The notes under the pieces are model-generated. The model did no database searches. It saw nothing but the letters and a program-made list of their open reading frames with translations, and was not told where the DNA came from. Source: Acinetobacter guillouiae CIP 63.46 (GTDB lineage Bacteria; Pseudomonadota; Gammaproteobacteria; Pseudomonadales; Moraxellaceae). From it: a DNA stretch of 64,000 bases. Below are positions 37,977 to 46,223 of the stretch, piece by piece. Where the stretch lies: NCBI RefSeq assembly GCF_000368145.1, contig NZ_KB849283.1:124001-188000 (forward strand), in the 5' to 3' direction. Position numbers and translations under genes: made by a program. Positions within the stretch are counted from its first letter, which is position 1, and each line of letters begins with the position of its first letter.

Positions 37977-38007
37977 TTGACCTCAAGTCAACTTGAATTA
38001 GTAGTAT
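37977..38007 (+). promoter_or_regulatory. MerR-type promoter with 19-bp spacer and SoxR-like box
   Basis: The -35 TTGACC (37977-37982) and -10 TAGTAT (38002-38007) are separated by 19 bases, the over-long spacing typical of MerR-controlled promoters. The spacer region includes the dyad TCAAGT-CA-ACTTGA and CCTCAAGTCAACTTGAAT, very close to the SoxR box CCTCAAGTTAACTTGAGG. It reads towards the MFS gene. Confidence 0.75.
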
Positions 38008-38040
38008 GTGATTAAACACCACTGCTGACAAGAGCGCAAC

Positions 38041-39273
38041 ATGACAGAGCAGACAGAATCATTAACATTGACAAACAAGACCCAAACTGGAATCACCATC
38101 ACTTTGGGGTTATCCATCTTATTGGCATCGTTGGGAACAAGCATTGTCAATATCGTATTACCCACACTTGCTGAGGTATTTCTACTGCCATTTATTCAAG
38201 TACAGGCAGTTGTAATTGGATATCTTATCTCATTGACGATCACGGTTGTGATTGCTGGACGCTTAGGTGATCGATATGGATGTAAGTCTATGCTGATCGT
38301 TGGACTGGTTATATTCAGTTTGGCTTCATTGCTATGTAGTGTTGCACCTAGCTTATGGATATTGGTTGCTGCACGATCATTTCAAGGAATAGGTGCAGCA
38401 TTCTTAATGACACTTGCAATGGCACTTACACGTCAGACAGTCAGTAAATCACAGTTAGGAAGAGCAATGGGAATGCTTGGAACGATATCTGCTTTAGGTA
38501 CAGCACTTGGACCTGTATTGGGTGGGCTTCTGATTGCCTTGAGCGGTTGGCAAAGCATTTTTGGATTACAGTTTATACTTGCGAGTATCGCGATTATTCT
38601 GGCTTGGGTGTTGTTGCCTAATGATTGCATTAGAAAACAAATTCCTACGTTAAGTTCATGGCAACCAGACCAGAACATAACGCCAAACCTAATGGTTAAT
38701 TTGTTGGTTGCCGCCGTTATGATGACCACGCTCGTCATTGGACCTTTTTATCTGAGCCTAGGTCTAAGCTTGAATCAAATACAAGTGGGTTTGATTATGG
38801 GAATTGGACCAGTGGTTGCTATTTTAAGTGGGATTCCATCGGGTCGACTTGTCGATCGTTGGGGCAGTCGCTATATCGTCGCTATAGGGTTGATTTTTCT
38901 GATTATCGGTAGCTTTATGCTCGCTATCGTACCGAAATTGATGGGTCTAAGTGGCTATATTTTCCCTATCATTATTTTGACTTTAGGTTATCAACTGTTT
39001 CAGGCGGCCAACAATACTATGACTTTGGCGGATGTTCCCAAAGCTCGACAAGGGATGGTATCAGGACTTCTTAGCTTATCTCGTAATATGGGCTTAATTA
39101 TCGGGGCTTCTGTGATGGGAACTATTTTTTCATTCGGTGTCGGCACAAATCAGTTCAATCAGGCAACGGCTTTAGCAATCATTGATGGGATGCAATTTAC
39201 CTTTTTGTGTGCTGGAGCATTGATGATTGTGGGCTTGCTCATCAGTTGTGTCTCATTTCGTAGACGATATTGA
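38041..39273 (+). CDS. MFS drug-efflux-type transporter
   Basis: This is a 410-residue inner-membrane transporter of the major facilitator superfamily. The N-terminal half has SIVNIVLPTLAEVF and GRLGDRYGCKSMLIVGL (motif A), RSFQGIGAAF and GMLGTISALGTALGPVLGG (motif C, antiporter type), which point to drug/H+ antiport. It has about 12 hydrophobic segments. It is divergent from the MerR regulator and is read from the 19-bp-spacer promoter, so induction by a MerR-sensed signal is likely. Confidence 0.9.
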   Translation: MTEQTESLTLTNKTQTGITITLGLSILLASLGTSIVNIVLPTLAEVFLLPFIQVQAVVIGYLISLTITVVIAGRLGDRYGCKSMLIVGLVIFSLASLLCSVAPSLWILVAARSFQGIGAAFLMTLAMALTRQTVSKSQLGRAMGMLGTISALGTALGPVLGGLLIALSGWQSIFGLQFILASIAIILAWVLLPNDCIRKQIPTLSSWQPDQNITPNLMVNLLVAAVMMTTLVIGPFYLSLGLSLNQIQVGLIMGIGPVVAILSGIPSGRLVDRWGSRYIVAIGLIFLIIGSFMLAIVPKLMGLSGYIFPIIILTLGYQLFQAANNTMTLADVPKARQGMVSGLLSLSRNMGLIIGASVMGTIFSFGVGTNQFNQATALAIIDGMQFTFLCAGALMIVGLLISCVSFRRRY

Positions 39274-39320
39274 TCAGAAGGGCTTGTAGTGCAATCGTAT
39301 AAAATGAGCTAGATCCAACA

Positions 39321-39345
39321 AGCCCTCAAAAAGAGGGCTTTTAAG
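39321..39345 (+). terminator. Terminator between MFS and lipocalin genes
   Basis: A seven-bp stem AGCCCTC/GAGGGCT (39321-39327, 39333-39339) is followed by T residues. It can serve the plus-strand transporter. Confidence 0.75.
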
Positions 39346-39348
39346 TTT

Positions 39349-39903
39349 TTATTTTTGTTTGGTTTTAATTAAATCACTTAAATCATAGCCTAAGCTTTTA
39401 GCATAATTTAAATATTCTTCAGTCGTGGCTGGATCAAGCTGTTGAGATCGACTGAGTAACCATAAATATTTTTTATTAGGAGTACCGATCAATGCAACTT
39501 GATAATTTTCATCCAGCTTTAAAATCCAATAATCACCACGTCCTACAGGCAGCCAACGAAGTACTTTTGGTAAAAAACTCACTTTTAATTTGGAGTTCGT
39601 AGGCGCGTTTTGTACAGATGCTTCGCCAATCGATTGTTGAAGCTTGCCATTTTTATCATAACAACGATTATCCACTTTGATTGAGCCATTTTCATTTAAG
39701 GAATAATCAGCAGTAACGTTGTAATCACATTTCTTTTGAAAATACATTGGTTTGCGCGCAATTTCATGCCAAGTACCCAGATATCTCTTTAAATCTACAT
39801 TTTTAACGGTTTGAATCTTTTCATTTCCTGCATAAGCAAATGCCGCAACACTAAGTAATGCTATTCCACCGACGAGCGTTAATATTTTAAACTTGTTGTT
39901 CAT
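39349..39903 (-). CDS. Lipocalin family protein (Blc-like)
   Basis: Bacterial lipocalins bind lipids in the periplasm or outer membrane. From the ATG at 39903 the 184-residue product has a signal sequence (MNNKFKILTLVGGIALLSVA, then AFAYAGN), the lipocalin GTW motif (LKRYLGTWHEIARKPM) and a later strand VGRGDYWILKLDENYQ. The signal ends in AYAG without a lipobox Cys, so it is probably soluble in the periplasm rather than lipid-anchored as in E. coli Blc. An upstream ATG at 39942 is less likely. Confidence 0.9.
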   Translation of the reverse strand: MNNKFKILTLVGGIALLSVAAFAYAGNEKIQTVKNVDLKRYLGTWHEIARKPMYFQKKCDYNVTADYSLNENGSIKVDNRCYDKNGKLQQSIGEASVQNAPTNSKLKVSFLPKVLRWLPVGRGDYWILKLDENYQVALIGTPNKKYLWLLSRSQQLDPATTEEYLNYAKSLGYDLSDLIKTKQK

Positions 39904-39978
39904 GACATAGCCCTTATTTAAGTATTTAATATATATATTCATTATGTCGCGCCTGATGTGGGGGTATTGTAATTTTGC

Positions 39979-40188
39979 TTACAAGTCATGTAGTTTTTTC
40001 ATGTAAAAATCTCTTCTAAGCAGTCCAAGTTGTCTTTTTCTTGCGATAATTTCATCATGCTGGTAAGGCAGTATTTCAACCAATTGATCAACAGTTAAAT
40101 GGTTGTTTTCAATGAGAAAGCAATCTTGATCTGTTGACCAAGCAGAGGATAACAATTGTTTTGTGTTTGGCTTATTTCTACGGAGCAT
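39979..40188 (-). CDS. Small Myb/SANT-like protein
   Basis: The 69-residue product contains WSTDQDCFLIENNHLTVDQL followed by VEILPYQHDEIIARKRQLGL. This is the pattern of a SANT/Myb-type tri-helical module (W...ED..L, then I...L.R....V..R...LGL). DNA or protein binding is plausible. The ribosome site is weak. It stands alone between the lipocalin and a small lipoprotein. Function unknown. Confidence 0.65.
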   Translation of the reverse strand: MLRRNKPNTKQLLSSAWSTDQDCFLIENNHLTVDQLVEILPYQHDEIIARKRQLGLLRRDFYMKKLHDL

Positions 40189-40438
40189 GGATTAAATTCT
40201 TTACACCTTAAATGGCTGACAATCAATAAAATTGCGAGTGATTGAATTTTAACGCTCAGCACTTTTAGTTAATTAGATTTGATCTGTTTATATCAAATCT
40301 TGATTTTGTTACTTAATCAAAATTTTAATACGTACTTTAGAAAAACTCAAATTTTAATTGTTATCGATAAATTGAGAGGGTGATATAAGATATAAATAGT
40401 TTATGGTCAGCTTAACCTAAGAACGATGAAGCAAGTTT

Positions 40439-40693
40439 ATGAAAAAAATAACAATGATATTGTTGCTTATGCTTACAGGTTGCATTACTCCAAATCCGCA
40501 TAGTTTGGTATTGATCCAGCAAGAAAAACCAATTGAAGTCATGCATGAGCAACTGGATGATGAAAATACCAGTACTGAGATAAATAGAGCATTATTCTGT
40601 GGTGAATATGAGCGTGTCTATAAAACAGAATACCTGCCTACTTTTAATCCTTGGGACAAGAAAAACCCAAACAGTATTATTTGGACGAATTAA
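40439..40693 (+). CDS. Small lipoprotein, unknown
   Basis: An 84-residue product begins MKKITMILLLMLTGCITPNP, a clear lipoprotein signal with lipobox MLTGC. The mature part of about 70 residues contains FCGEYERVYKTEYLPTFNPW. No family is recognised. It is a single gene with no close neighbour on its strand. Confidence 0.7.
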   Translation: MKKITMILLLMLTGCITPNPHSLVLIQQEKPIEVMHEQLDDENTSTEINRALFCGEYERVYKTEYLPTFNPWDKKNPNSIIWTN

Positions 40694-40751
40694 ATAACAC
40701 CAGTACTCAATACTTAGATCTGAAAAAGATAACCTGTTAAGGCTATTTGGT

Positions 40752-41270
40752 TTATTCAGTATTTATGTTGAGTTTCTTCCATTTTCTAATTTGAACTCTA
40801 AAGTTGGTAAAAGGGGCGACAGTGTTGATATGAATCCATTTATACAGTGGCCAGTTGGCAGGTGTGGTTGCCCATTTACGTTGATTTATTTCAAATAGTT
40901 CTTCATCTGTTAGATTTTCAATCCAGTCTGTGACTTCTTTGACCCGTTTAGACAATAACTGAGTATTTTCTTTTAATGGATGCTGGGCATGGGTTTGATA
41001 AAAATTTTGATATAGACTTGCTAAGTTATTCCATTTATAGCCTTCTTTCGGCATTGAAACAGGGAAACCTGCAAGTTCTTTGCTTTCCCATTCTAATAAT
41101 AGATTTACCCATCCCAATTGATAGGCTAAATTTTGGGCAGGGGTTTTATCTACAGCTGCAACTTTATGATTTTTTAAGTCTTCGGATATTTCTACAAATT
41201 CTGTTAAATATTGATTTAATGAATTATTGATTGCAACAATCAGTTCCTGTTTAGATTGATAGGTTTTCAT
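40752..41270 (-). CDS. ClbS/DfsB family four-helix-bundle protein
   Basis: The 172-residue protein matches the ClbS/DfsB (DinB-like) family: QSKQELIVAINNSLNQYLTE at the start, then the AQNLAYQLGWVNLLLEWE helix and a C-terminal TPANWPLYKWIHINTVAPFT segment. ClbS proteins protect against or hydrolyse colibactin, while most relatives such as this one have no known substrate. It stands alone. Confidence 0.82.
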   Translation of the reverse strand: MKTYQSKQELIVAINNSLNQYLTEFVEISEDLKNHKVAAVDKTPAQNLAYQLGWVNLLLEWESKELAGFPVSMPKEGYKWNNLASLYQNFYQTHAQHPLKENTQLLSKRVKEVTDWIENLTDEELFEINQRKWATTPANWPLYKWIHINTVAPFTNFRVQIRKWKKLNINTE

Positions 41271-41471
41271 CTATTCAATATTCCCAAAATAAATACAATA
41301 CTGTTTATATTTAGTGCAAGTTTAGATCTAATTTATTTTAACTATGAAAAGGGTGGAGCAACTCATTACCGTAGTGAATATACAGTAATGAGTCTGAAAT
41401 TTCTGCCAATAGAAAATCAGTTACTCAAAGAAGGCTTGTCTATTGTTTATATTCCTAGCGATTATTCAAAA

Positions 41472-41741
41472 TTATTTAGCAGCAGCTTGCTCATCGCCTT
41501 GTGCACTTCTAAACAACTTCCATTCATCAACCACTGTTCCATTTGGAAGCTTACAATATCCAGCTTCATTTCCTAATGCATCTTTTTTAATCTGAGACTC
41601 GCCTCCCATTTTTTGACAATACACACTTGCAGGATTGGCCATGCCAAGCGGTTTTGCATTTTGAGTATTTACTTCAGGGGTAGAACAGGCAGAAAGAAGT
41701 GTTGTCATGAGCACAGATGCGCCAATATATATTTTATTCAT
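41472..41741 (-). CDS. DUF333 domain lipoprotein
   Basis: From the ATG at 41741 the 89-residue product starts MNKIYIGASVLMTTLLSACS, with lipobox LLSAC. The mature part has the DUF333 pattern: GMANPASVYCQKMGGES, AGYCKLPNGTVVDEWKLFR. These proteins are small envelope lipoproteins of unknown role. The two mature Cys residues probably form a disulfide. It is monocistronic. Confidence 0.86.
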   Translation of the reverse strand: MNKIYIGASVLMTTLLSACSTPEVNTQNAKPLGMANPASVYCQKMGGESQIKKDALGNEAGYCKLPNGTVVDEWKLFRSAQGDEQAAAK

Positions 41742-42054
41742 TGCAAACAAAGTCTTGGTTTTAAAGTATGCAGTATAAATAAATCAGCAAGCTTTAATGT
41801 ATCTACTCTGTATAATCCTGTAGCTCAAAAATAATGATCAGGTACGACTTAGTATAAAATATTAAGTATGATTAAATAATATTGTGTGAGAATAAAGAAT
41901 ATCTTTTTAATGTAAACGGTATAGTCAGTTAAATATAGGCAATGCAGTATTGATATTATATTTCGAGCAACGCTGTATTTATGGGGGAAGAGTAAATAAG
42001 ATATAAAAAGCACGAAACAGAAAAGTCTATTTCATGCTGATATAGATAAACAGA
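41742..42054. other. Intergenic stretch without features
   Basis: About 310 AT-rich bases between two minus-strand genes. I see nothing beyond probable promoter sequence for the DUF333 gene. Confidence 0.45.
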
Positions 42055-42771
42055 TTATACATTTAAGTGTTTGATAAAATGCTCTAAAACCAGTGGTGAT
42101 TTTAATTCAAGATTTGGTGCATATTTTTCATTTTCAGCTCGTAAATGAGGAATATTTAAGCCAGCTTTGCGTAATTCACAAGTATGACCAATCAGCCATT
42201 TTTCCATATCATCTGCCGCAACTTCGACATGGAATTGTAACGCCAAGATATTTTGCCCGACTCTAAATGCCTGATTTGTATAAATTGCTGAACTGGCAAG
42301 TAATTCAGCCTGTACAGGCAAGTCAAAGGTATCACCATGCCAATGTAAAACTTCGGTATTAACGATTGGCAATAACGGATTATTTTGAGCCAGATTTAGC
42401 TTCAATTGACTCCAGCCTATTTCTTTTTGATGGCCTGCATAAACCTTTGCGCCTAAAGCATGTGCAATCAATTGTGCACCTAAGCAAATGCCAATCGTTG
42501 GTAAATTCTTGGCTAAACGTTGTTTAAGATAAGCAATTTCATCATTTAAAAAGGGATAATCTTCAGTTTCATAAACACCAATTGGGCCACCTAGAATGAT
42601 AACTAGACCTTCAAATTCAAATGCTTGCTTTAAATCATCCATACCCGCTTCAAAATAACGTATGCGATAGCCCAAATCATAAAAAGTGTCTTCAAGAATA
42701 CCTAAATCTTCAAATGCTAAATGTTGAATGGCATAGATTGTCTTCGGCAAAGCGTGTGTGGAGGAAGTCAT
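42055..42771 (-). CDS. Class I glutamine amidotransferase-like protein
   Basis: The 238-residue protein is a stand-alone glutaminase domain of the GuaA-like group. The nucleophile elbow is GICLGAQLIAHALG, the oxyanion strand is VIILGGPIGVYE, and the histidine of the catalytic triad appears in ILALQFHVEV. It may act on gamma-glutamyl compounds or as GMP-synthase-like glutaminase; substrate unknown. It ends the gene row before the TetR gene, 68 bases away. Confidence 0.9.
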   Translation of the reverse strand: MTSSTHALPKTIYAIQHLAFEDLGILEDTFYDLGYRIRYFEAGMDDLKQAFEFEGLVIILGGPIGVYETEDYPFLNDEIAYLKQRLAKNLPTIGICLGAQLIAHALGAKVYAGHQKEIGWSQLKLNLAQNNPLLPIVNTEVLHWHGDTFDLPVQAELLASSAIYTNQAFRVGQNILALQFHVEVAADDMEKWLIGHTCELRKAGLNIPHLRAENEKYAPNLELKSPLVLEHFIKHLNV

Positions 42772-42838
42772 GGTTTTATAATGATTTAACGAGAATATTG
42801 CTAATTTATACTAGATTGTATTGGGTTGAAAACTAAAT

Positions 42839-43405
42839 TTATGCTGTGATTTGCAACATAGAATAAATACAGTGTTTGCTTGATTCCAAAATGGTCAATT
42901 TAACCGAATCATCAGAAACACTTCTTGCTATCAGTATAGCACCCACCAGTTGACATAAGACGCCCCAAGCTTTTTCTTCACTTCCGAGGCGTTGAGTAAA
43001 TAGGGCATGACCGCGTTGTAATTCTTGCTGATAGCGTTGTTTAATCTCATCATCAGAACGTGCGACTTCTGTAGCGAGCGTTGGCAATACACAACCATAA
43101 TCTGGATGTTCAACATGCGAGAGGGTTAAGTAACGATTAAGTTCAAATTCAATCCATAACTCAGCCTGATCATGAGGGTTGTTTTGCCACATCTGAATGC
43201 TATTTTTGAGTTCGTTTTCAACCAATGCTTTAAACAAATCCTGCTTGGAAGAAAAATGTGAATAGAATGCACCACTGGTCACACCAGCAGCTTTCATAAA
43301 GCCATCTACACCGGTTGCAGCAAAACCATCTTTTTTGGCAAGCTGTCCACTGATTTTTAATAGCTCTTTTCTTTTTTCTTCTTTATAGCCAGATTTGTAT
43401 CGCAT
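42839..43405 (-). CDS. TetR family regulator
   Basis: From the ATG at 43405, supported by GAGGA on the minus strand, the 188-residue product starts MRYKSGYKEEKRKELLKISG and has the TetR HTH with GFAATGVDGFMKAAGVTSGA then FYSHFSSKQDLFKALVE. It is divergent from the SDR gene, and overlapping palindromes between them are its probable operators. Confidence 0.9.
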   Translation of the reverse strand: MRYKSGYKEEKRKELLKISGQLAKKDGFAATGVDGFMKAAGVTSGAFYSHFSSKQDLFKALVENELKNSIQMWQNNPHDQAELWIEFELNRYLTLSHVEHPDYGCVLPTLATEVARSDDEIKQRYQQELQRGHALFTQRLGSEEKAWGVLCQLVGAILIARSVSDDSVKLTILESSKHCIYSMLQITA

Positions 43406-43428
43406 ATTTTCCTCGATCAAATTTTTCC

Positions 43429-43481
43429 TTGACGCTCTAGTAAAACTATAACATAGTAATCGTTATAATAACGATCGTTAT
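43429..43481 (+). promoter_or_regulatory. Promoter and overlapping palindromic operators, TetR/SDR
   Basis: TTGACG (43429-43434) and CATAGT (43452-43457) form a promoter with a 17-base spacer towards the SDR gene. Just downstream are two overlapping perfect palindromes, ATCGTTATAATAACGAT (43459-43475) and ATAACGATCGTTAT (43468-43481), a typical TetR operator position. Confidence 0.65.
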
Positions 43482-43500
43482 GCAAAAAGGGAAGCATGAT

Positions 43501-44247
43501 ATGCAAGATGAAATAACAACATCAAATCAGAAAGTTGCATTGATTATTGGAGCAGGTGATGCAACAGGTGGCGCAATTGCGAAACGTTTTGCCAAAGGGG
43601 GATATATTAGTTGTATGACCCGTCGCAATGCTGACAAGTTACAACCACTGATTGATGAGATTGAACAGGCAGGTGGAACAGCATATGGTTTTGCATCTGA
43701 TGCTCGAAAAGAACAGCAAGTTATACAATTGATCGAAGAAATTGAAAGCAACATTGGCGAAATAGAGGTACTGGTTTTTAATATCGGTGCGAATGTTCCC
43801 TGCAGCATTCTTGAAGAAACAGCGCGTAAATATTTTAAAATATGGGAAATGGCGTGTTTTTCTGCTTTTTTAACTGGTCGTGAAGTGGCGAAACGAATGG
43901 TAAGCCGACAACGCGGGACATTGATCTTTACTGGCGCGACTGCTGGTCTACGTGGTGCTGCTTATTTTTCAGCATTTGCAGGGGCAAAGCATGCACTTAG
44001 AGCTTTGGCACAGAGTATGGCGCGTGAACTTGGTCCACAGAATATTCATGTGGCTCATGTGGTAGTTGATGGTGCAATTGATACAGATTTTATTAAAAAC
44101 AGTTTTCCTCATCTTTATGAGAAAAAAGACCAAGATGGTATTTTAAATCCTGAACATATTGCTGAAAATTATTGGCATCTTGCCCAGCAACCACGTGATG
44201 CATGGACGCATGAGCTAGATTTACGACCTTGGATGGAAAAATGGTAA
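43501..44247 (+). CDS. Atypical SDR-family protein lacking catalytic Tyr
   Basis: The 248-residue protein has the SDR nucleotide motif (IIGAGDATGGAIAKRFAKGG) and the SDR core, but the active-site YxxxK is FAGAK (AYFSAFAGAKHAL) and the usual Ser is replaced in IFTGATAGLRG. It may bind a cofactor without classical catalysis. The ATG at 43501 has AAGGGA upstream; an ATG at 43480 overlaps the operator and lacks a ribosome site. It is divergent from the TetR gene and is followed by an HCCA isomerase. Confidence 0.83.
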   Translation: MQDEITTSNQKVALIIGAGDATGGAIAKRFAKGGYISCMTRRNADKLQPLIDEIEQAGGTAYGFASDARKEQQVIQLIEEIESNIGEIEVLVFNIGANVPCSILEETARKYFKIWEMACFSAFLTGREVAKRMVSRQRGTLIFTGATAGLRGAAYFSAFAGAKHALRALAQSMARELGPQNIHVAHVVVDGAIDTDFIKNSFPHLYEKKDQDGILNPEHIAENYWHLAQQPRDAWTHELDLRPWMEKW

Positions 44248-44402
44248 GTCACTTTATATTAGTAAGTTGGTTTGTGTGAGTAGGTTAATATAGCTAGATG
44301 ACTTATCTCGATATAGCGAGATTAAGAAGTGATGATTTAAGTTTTTTCTAGAATCATTTTTACAGTAAAAATATGATCAGTACAGTTAAGGAATAACACT
44401 AA

Positions 44403-44996
44403 ATGAAACAGGTAGAATTTTATTTTGATTTGGGTAGTCCATATAGTTATTTAGGCTTTTATCAGATTCAAAAAATTGCAAAACAAAATCAAGCACAAGT
44501 GATCTGGAAACCAATCTTGCTTGGCGGCATTTTTAAAGCCACAGGGAACAGTAGTCCAATGGCTGTGCCAGCAAAAGCCAGTTATTCGATGATCGATATG
44601 GGGCGTTGGTCAAAACTCTGGAATATTCCAATACAAATGAATCCCTATTTTCCTATTAATACTTTAAATCTGATGCGCGTGATTACAGCGGTTCAGCTTT
44701 ATCAAGCTGAAAAATTCTTAACAGTGTTAAACGCTTTATTTGATGCAATGTTTGGGCATCCGCGTAATTTAAATGATATCAATGAACTTATTACCTTGCT
44801 TCAATCATTGGGTTTTAGTACAGAGCAGGTTCAAACTTGGCTTTCAGATGAACAGGTTAAAGCCCAACTAAAAAATATGACAGAAGAAGCCATTGGGCGT
44901 GGTGTTTTTGGTGCACCGACATGGTTTATTGGCGATGAAATGTTTTGGGGCGTTGATCATCTTCATTTTGTTGAGATGGAATTGGCTAAATCTTGA
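44403..44996 (+). CDS. DsbA-fold 2-hydroxychromene-2-carboxylate isomerase-like protein
   Basis: This 197-residue thioredoxin-fold protein is of the HCCA isomerase/kappa-GST type, which uses glutathione in aromatic degradation. Visible features are FYFDLGSPYSYLGFYQIQKI (the serine-type active-site region), IWKPILLGGIFKATGN and GVFGAPTWFIGDEMFWGVDH. No aromatic pathway genes are nearby, so the real substrate is unknown. It follows the SDR gene after about 155 bases on the same strand. Confidence 0.88.
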   Translation: MKQVEFYFDLGSPYSYLGFYQIQKIAKQNQAQVIWKPILLGGIFKATGNSSPMAVPAKASYSMIDMGRWSKLWNIPIQMNPYFPINTLNLMRVITAVQLYQAEKFLTVLNALFDAMFGHPRNLNDINELITLLQSLGFSTEQVQTWLSDEQVKAQLKNMTEEAIGRGVFGAPTWFIGDEMFWGVDHLHFVEMELAKS

Positions 44997-45158
44997 TAAA
45001 TAAGCTTATAGATTCTGATTCCATTATTTAGACTGCTAGCAGGAGAGAATCGAGTTGTGTTGTACCTTGCCATGCAGCACAGCTATTCTATACAAAGCAA
45101 AACTACATTGAATCAGCAAAATATTTGATGAACAAACACGAATCAAAAATATAATAGA

Positions 45159-46076
45159 TTAAACATAATAATGCTGTAATAGTGCAAGGATCAGTGCCAA
45201 AGTGAATACGGATAAAAGTGTTTGCATGCTGATGCTTGCTGCCATTAATTGATGATCGCCGTTTAACAGTTTGGTTAAGATATATGCGGAAGATGCGGTT
45301 GGGATAGAAAAGAAAATCATGATAGCAATCACCGCGGCATGACTTAGCTCAAAAAACTGCAAACAGATAAAGGCAATAAGCGGGATCAGCAATAATCTGA
45401 GTAGGCTAATGAGCAAAGACTTTTTCAGATAAACTCTGAGCGTCGAAAACTGAATTGCTGTTCCTACACATAATAAGCCCAACATCAGGCTACTACTTGA
45501 AAAAGCATTTAACAGATTTGCAAAGCCAGACCAAATAGGGATGTTTAAAACATTAAATGTAATTCCCAATATACAAGAGCTGATCAGTGGATTTTTGATT
45601 AGAGACCAGAATATATTTTTAATGTTCAGTTGATCTTTATCTGTCAATGAAAGGATCGAAACAACATTAACCAAGGGAATTGCTATAGCAAGGATATTTA
45701 CCAAGATACTTTTGATTTCAGCATGATTGAGTGTCGTGGCAATCGAGAGTCCGAGATAGGTATTAAAACGAATCAAGCTTTGGACATATACACCGATCTG
45801 GGCAATAGGTGTGCGGTTTAACTTTGCAAACAGATAAACGCCAGCAATGATCATGGCCATAATTAAAAAAATGACCGTAAGAATGCTGTTGAGATGCCCC
45901 ATATTCATATCTGCATTTGCAAGAGAGCTAAACAATAAGGCTGGAAATAAAATATAGTAATTGAGCTTTTCTGCGCCATTCCAGAATTTCTCTTCCAATA
46001 TACGCGACTGGAACAGATAAAAACCTAAACCAATCAGGGCAATGGATGGGAAAAGAATAGTAATCATTTGTAGCAT
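45159..46076 (-). CDS. AEC family transporter
   Basis: This 305-residue inner-membrane carrier of the auxin-efflux-carrier family has about ten hydrophobic segments. It starts MITILFPSIALIGLGFYLFQ after an alternative MLQ and has the typical central break and a C-terminal IPTASSAYILTKLLNGDHQL segment. Substrates of bacterial members are organic acids such as malate or malonate, but none is indicated here. It is divergent from the LysR gene, which probably controls it. Confidence 0.88.
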   Translation of the reverse strand: MLQMITILFPSIALIGLGFYLFQSRILEEKFWNGAEKLNYYILFPALLFSSLANADMNMGHLNSILTVIFLIMAMIIAGVYLFAKLNRTPIAQIGVYVQSLIRFNTYLGLSIATTLNHAEIKSILVNILAIAIPLVNVVSILSLTDKDQLNIKNIFWSLIKNPLISSCILGITFNVLNIPIWSGFANLLNAFSSSSLMLGLLCVGTAIQFSTLRVYLKKSLLISLLRLLLIPLIAFICLQFFELSHAAVIAIMIFFSIPTASSAYILTKLLNGDHQLMAASISMQTLLSVFTLALILALLQHYYV

Positions 46077-46223
46077 GCTGAACGCTCTATGCAGAACCTA
46101 ATTCGACCAAGTCCCAGCCACTGATTTTTTCATCTGTAAGCTAAACCCAAGTAAACTTTAATCAAGAATATGACTTATGCCTATTCATGGTAAAATGAGT
46201 CTTTACTCATGGATAGAGTGGCG

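Noticed and set aside
37975-38031. Longer N terminus of the MerR regulator
   Set aside because: It would be encoded by the promoter and operator of the divergent MFS gene; family members start at the MKFLDIGEV position.
41256-41576. Plus-strand 106-codon frame
   Set aside because: It overlaps the well supported DUF333 lipoprotein gene on the other strand and shows no domain or ribosome site.
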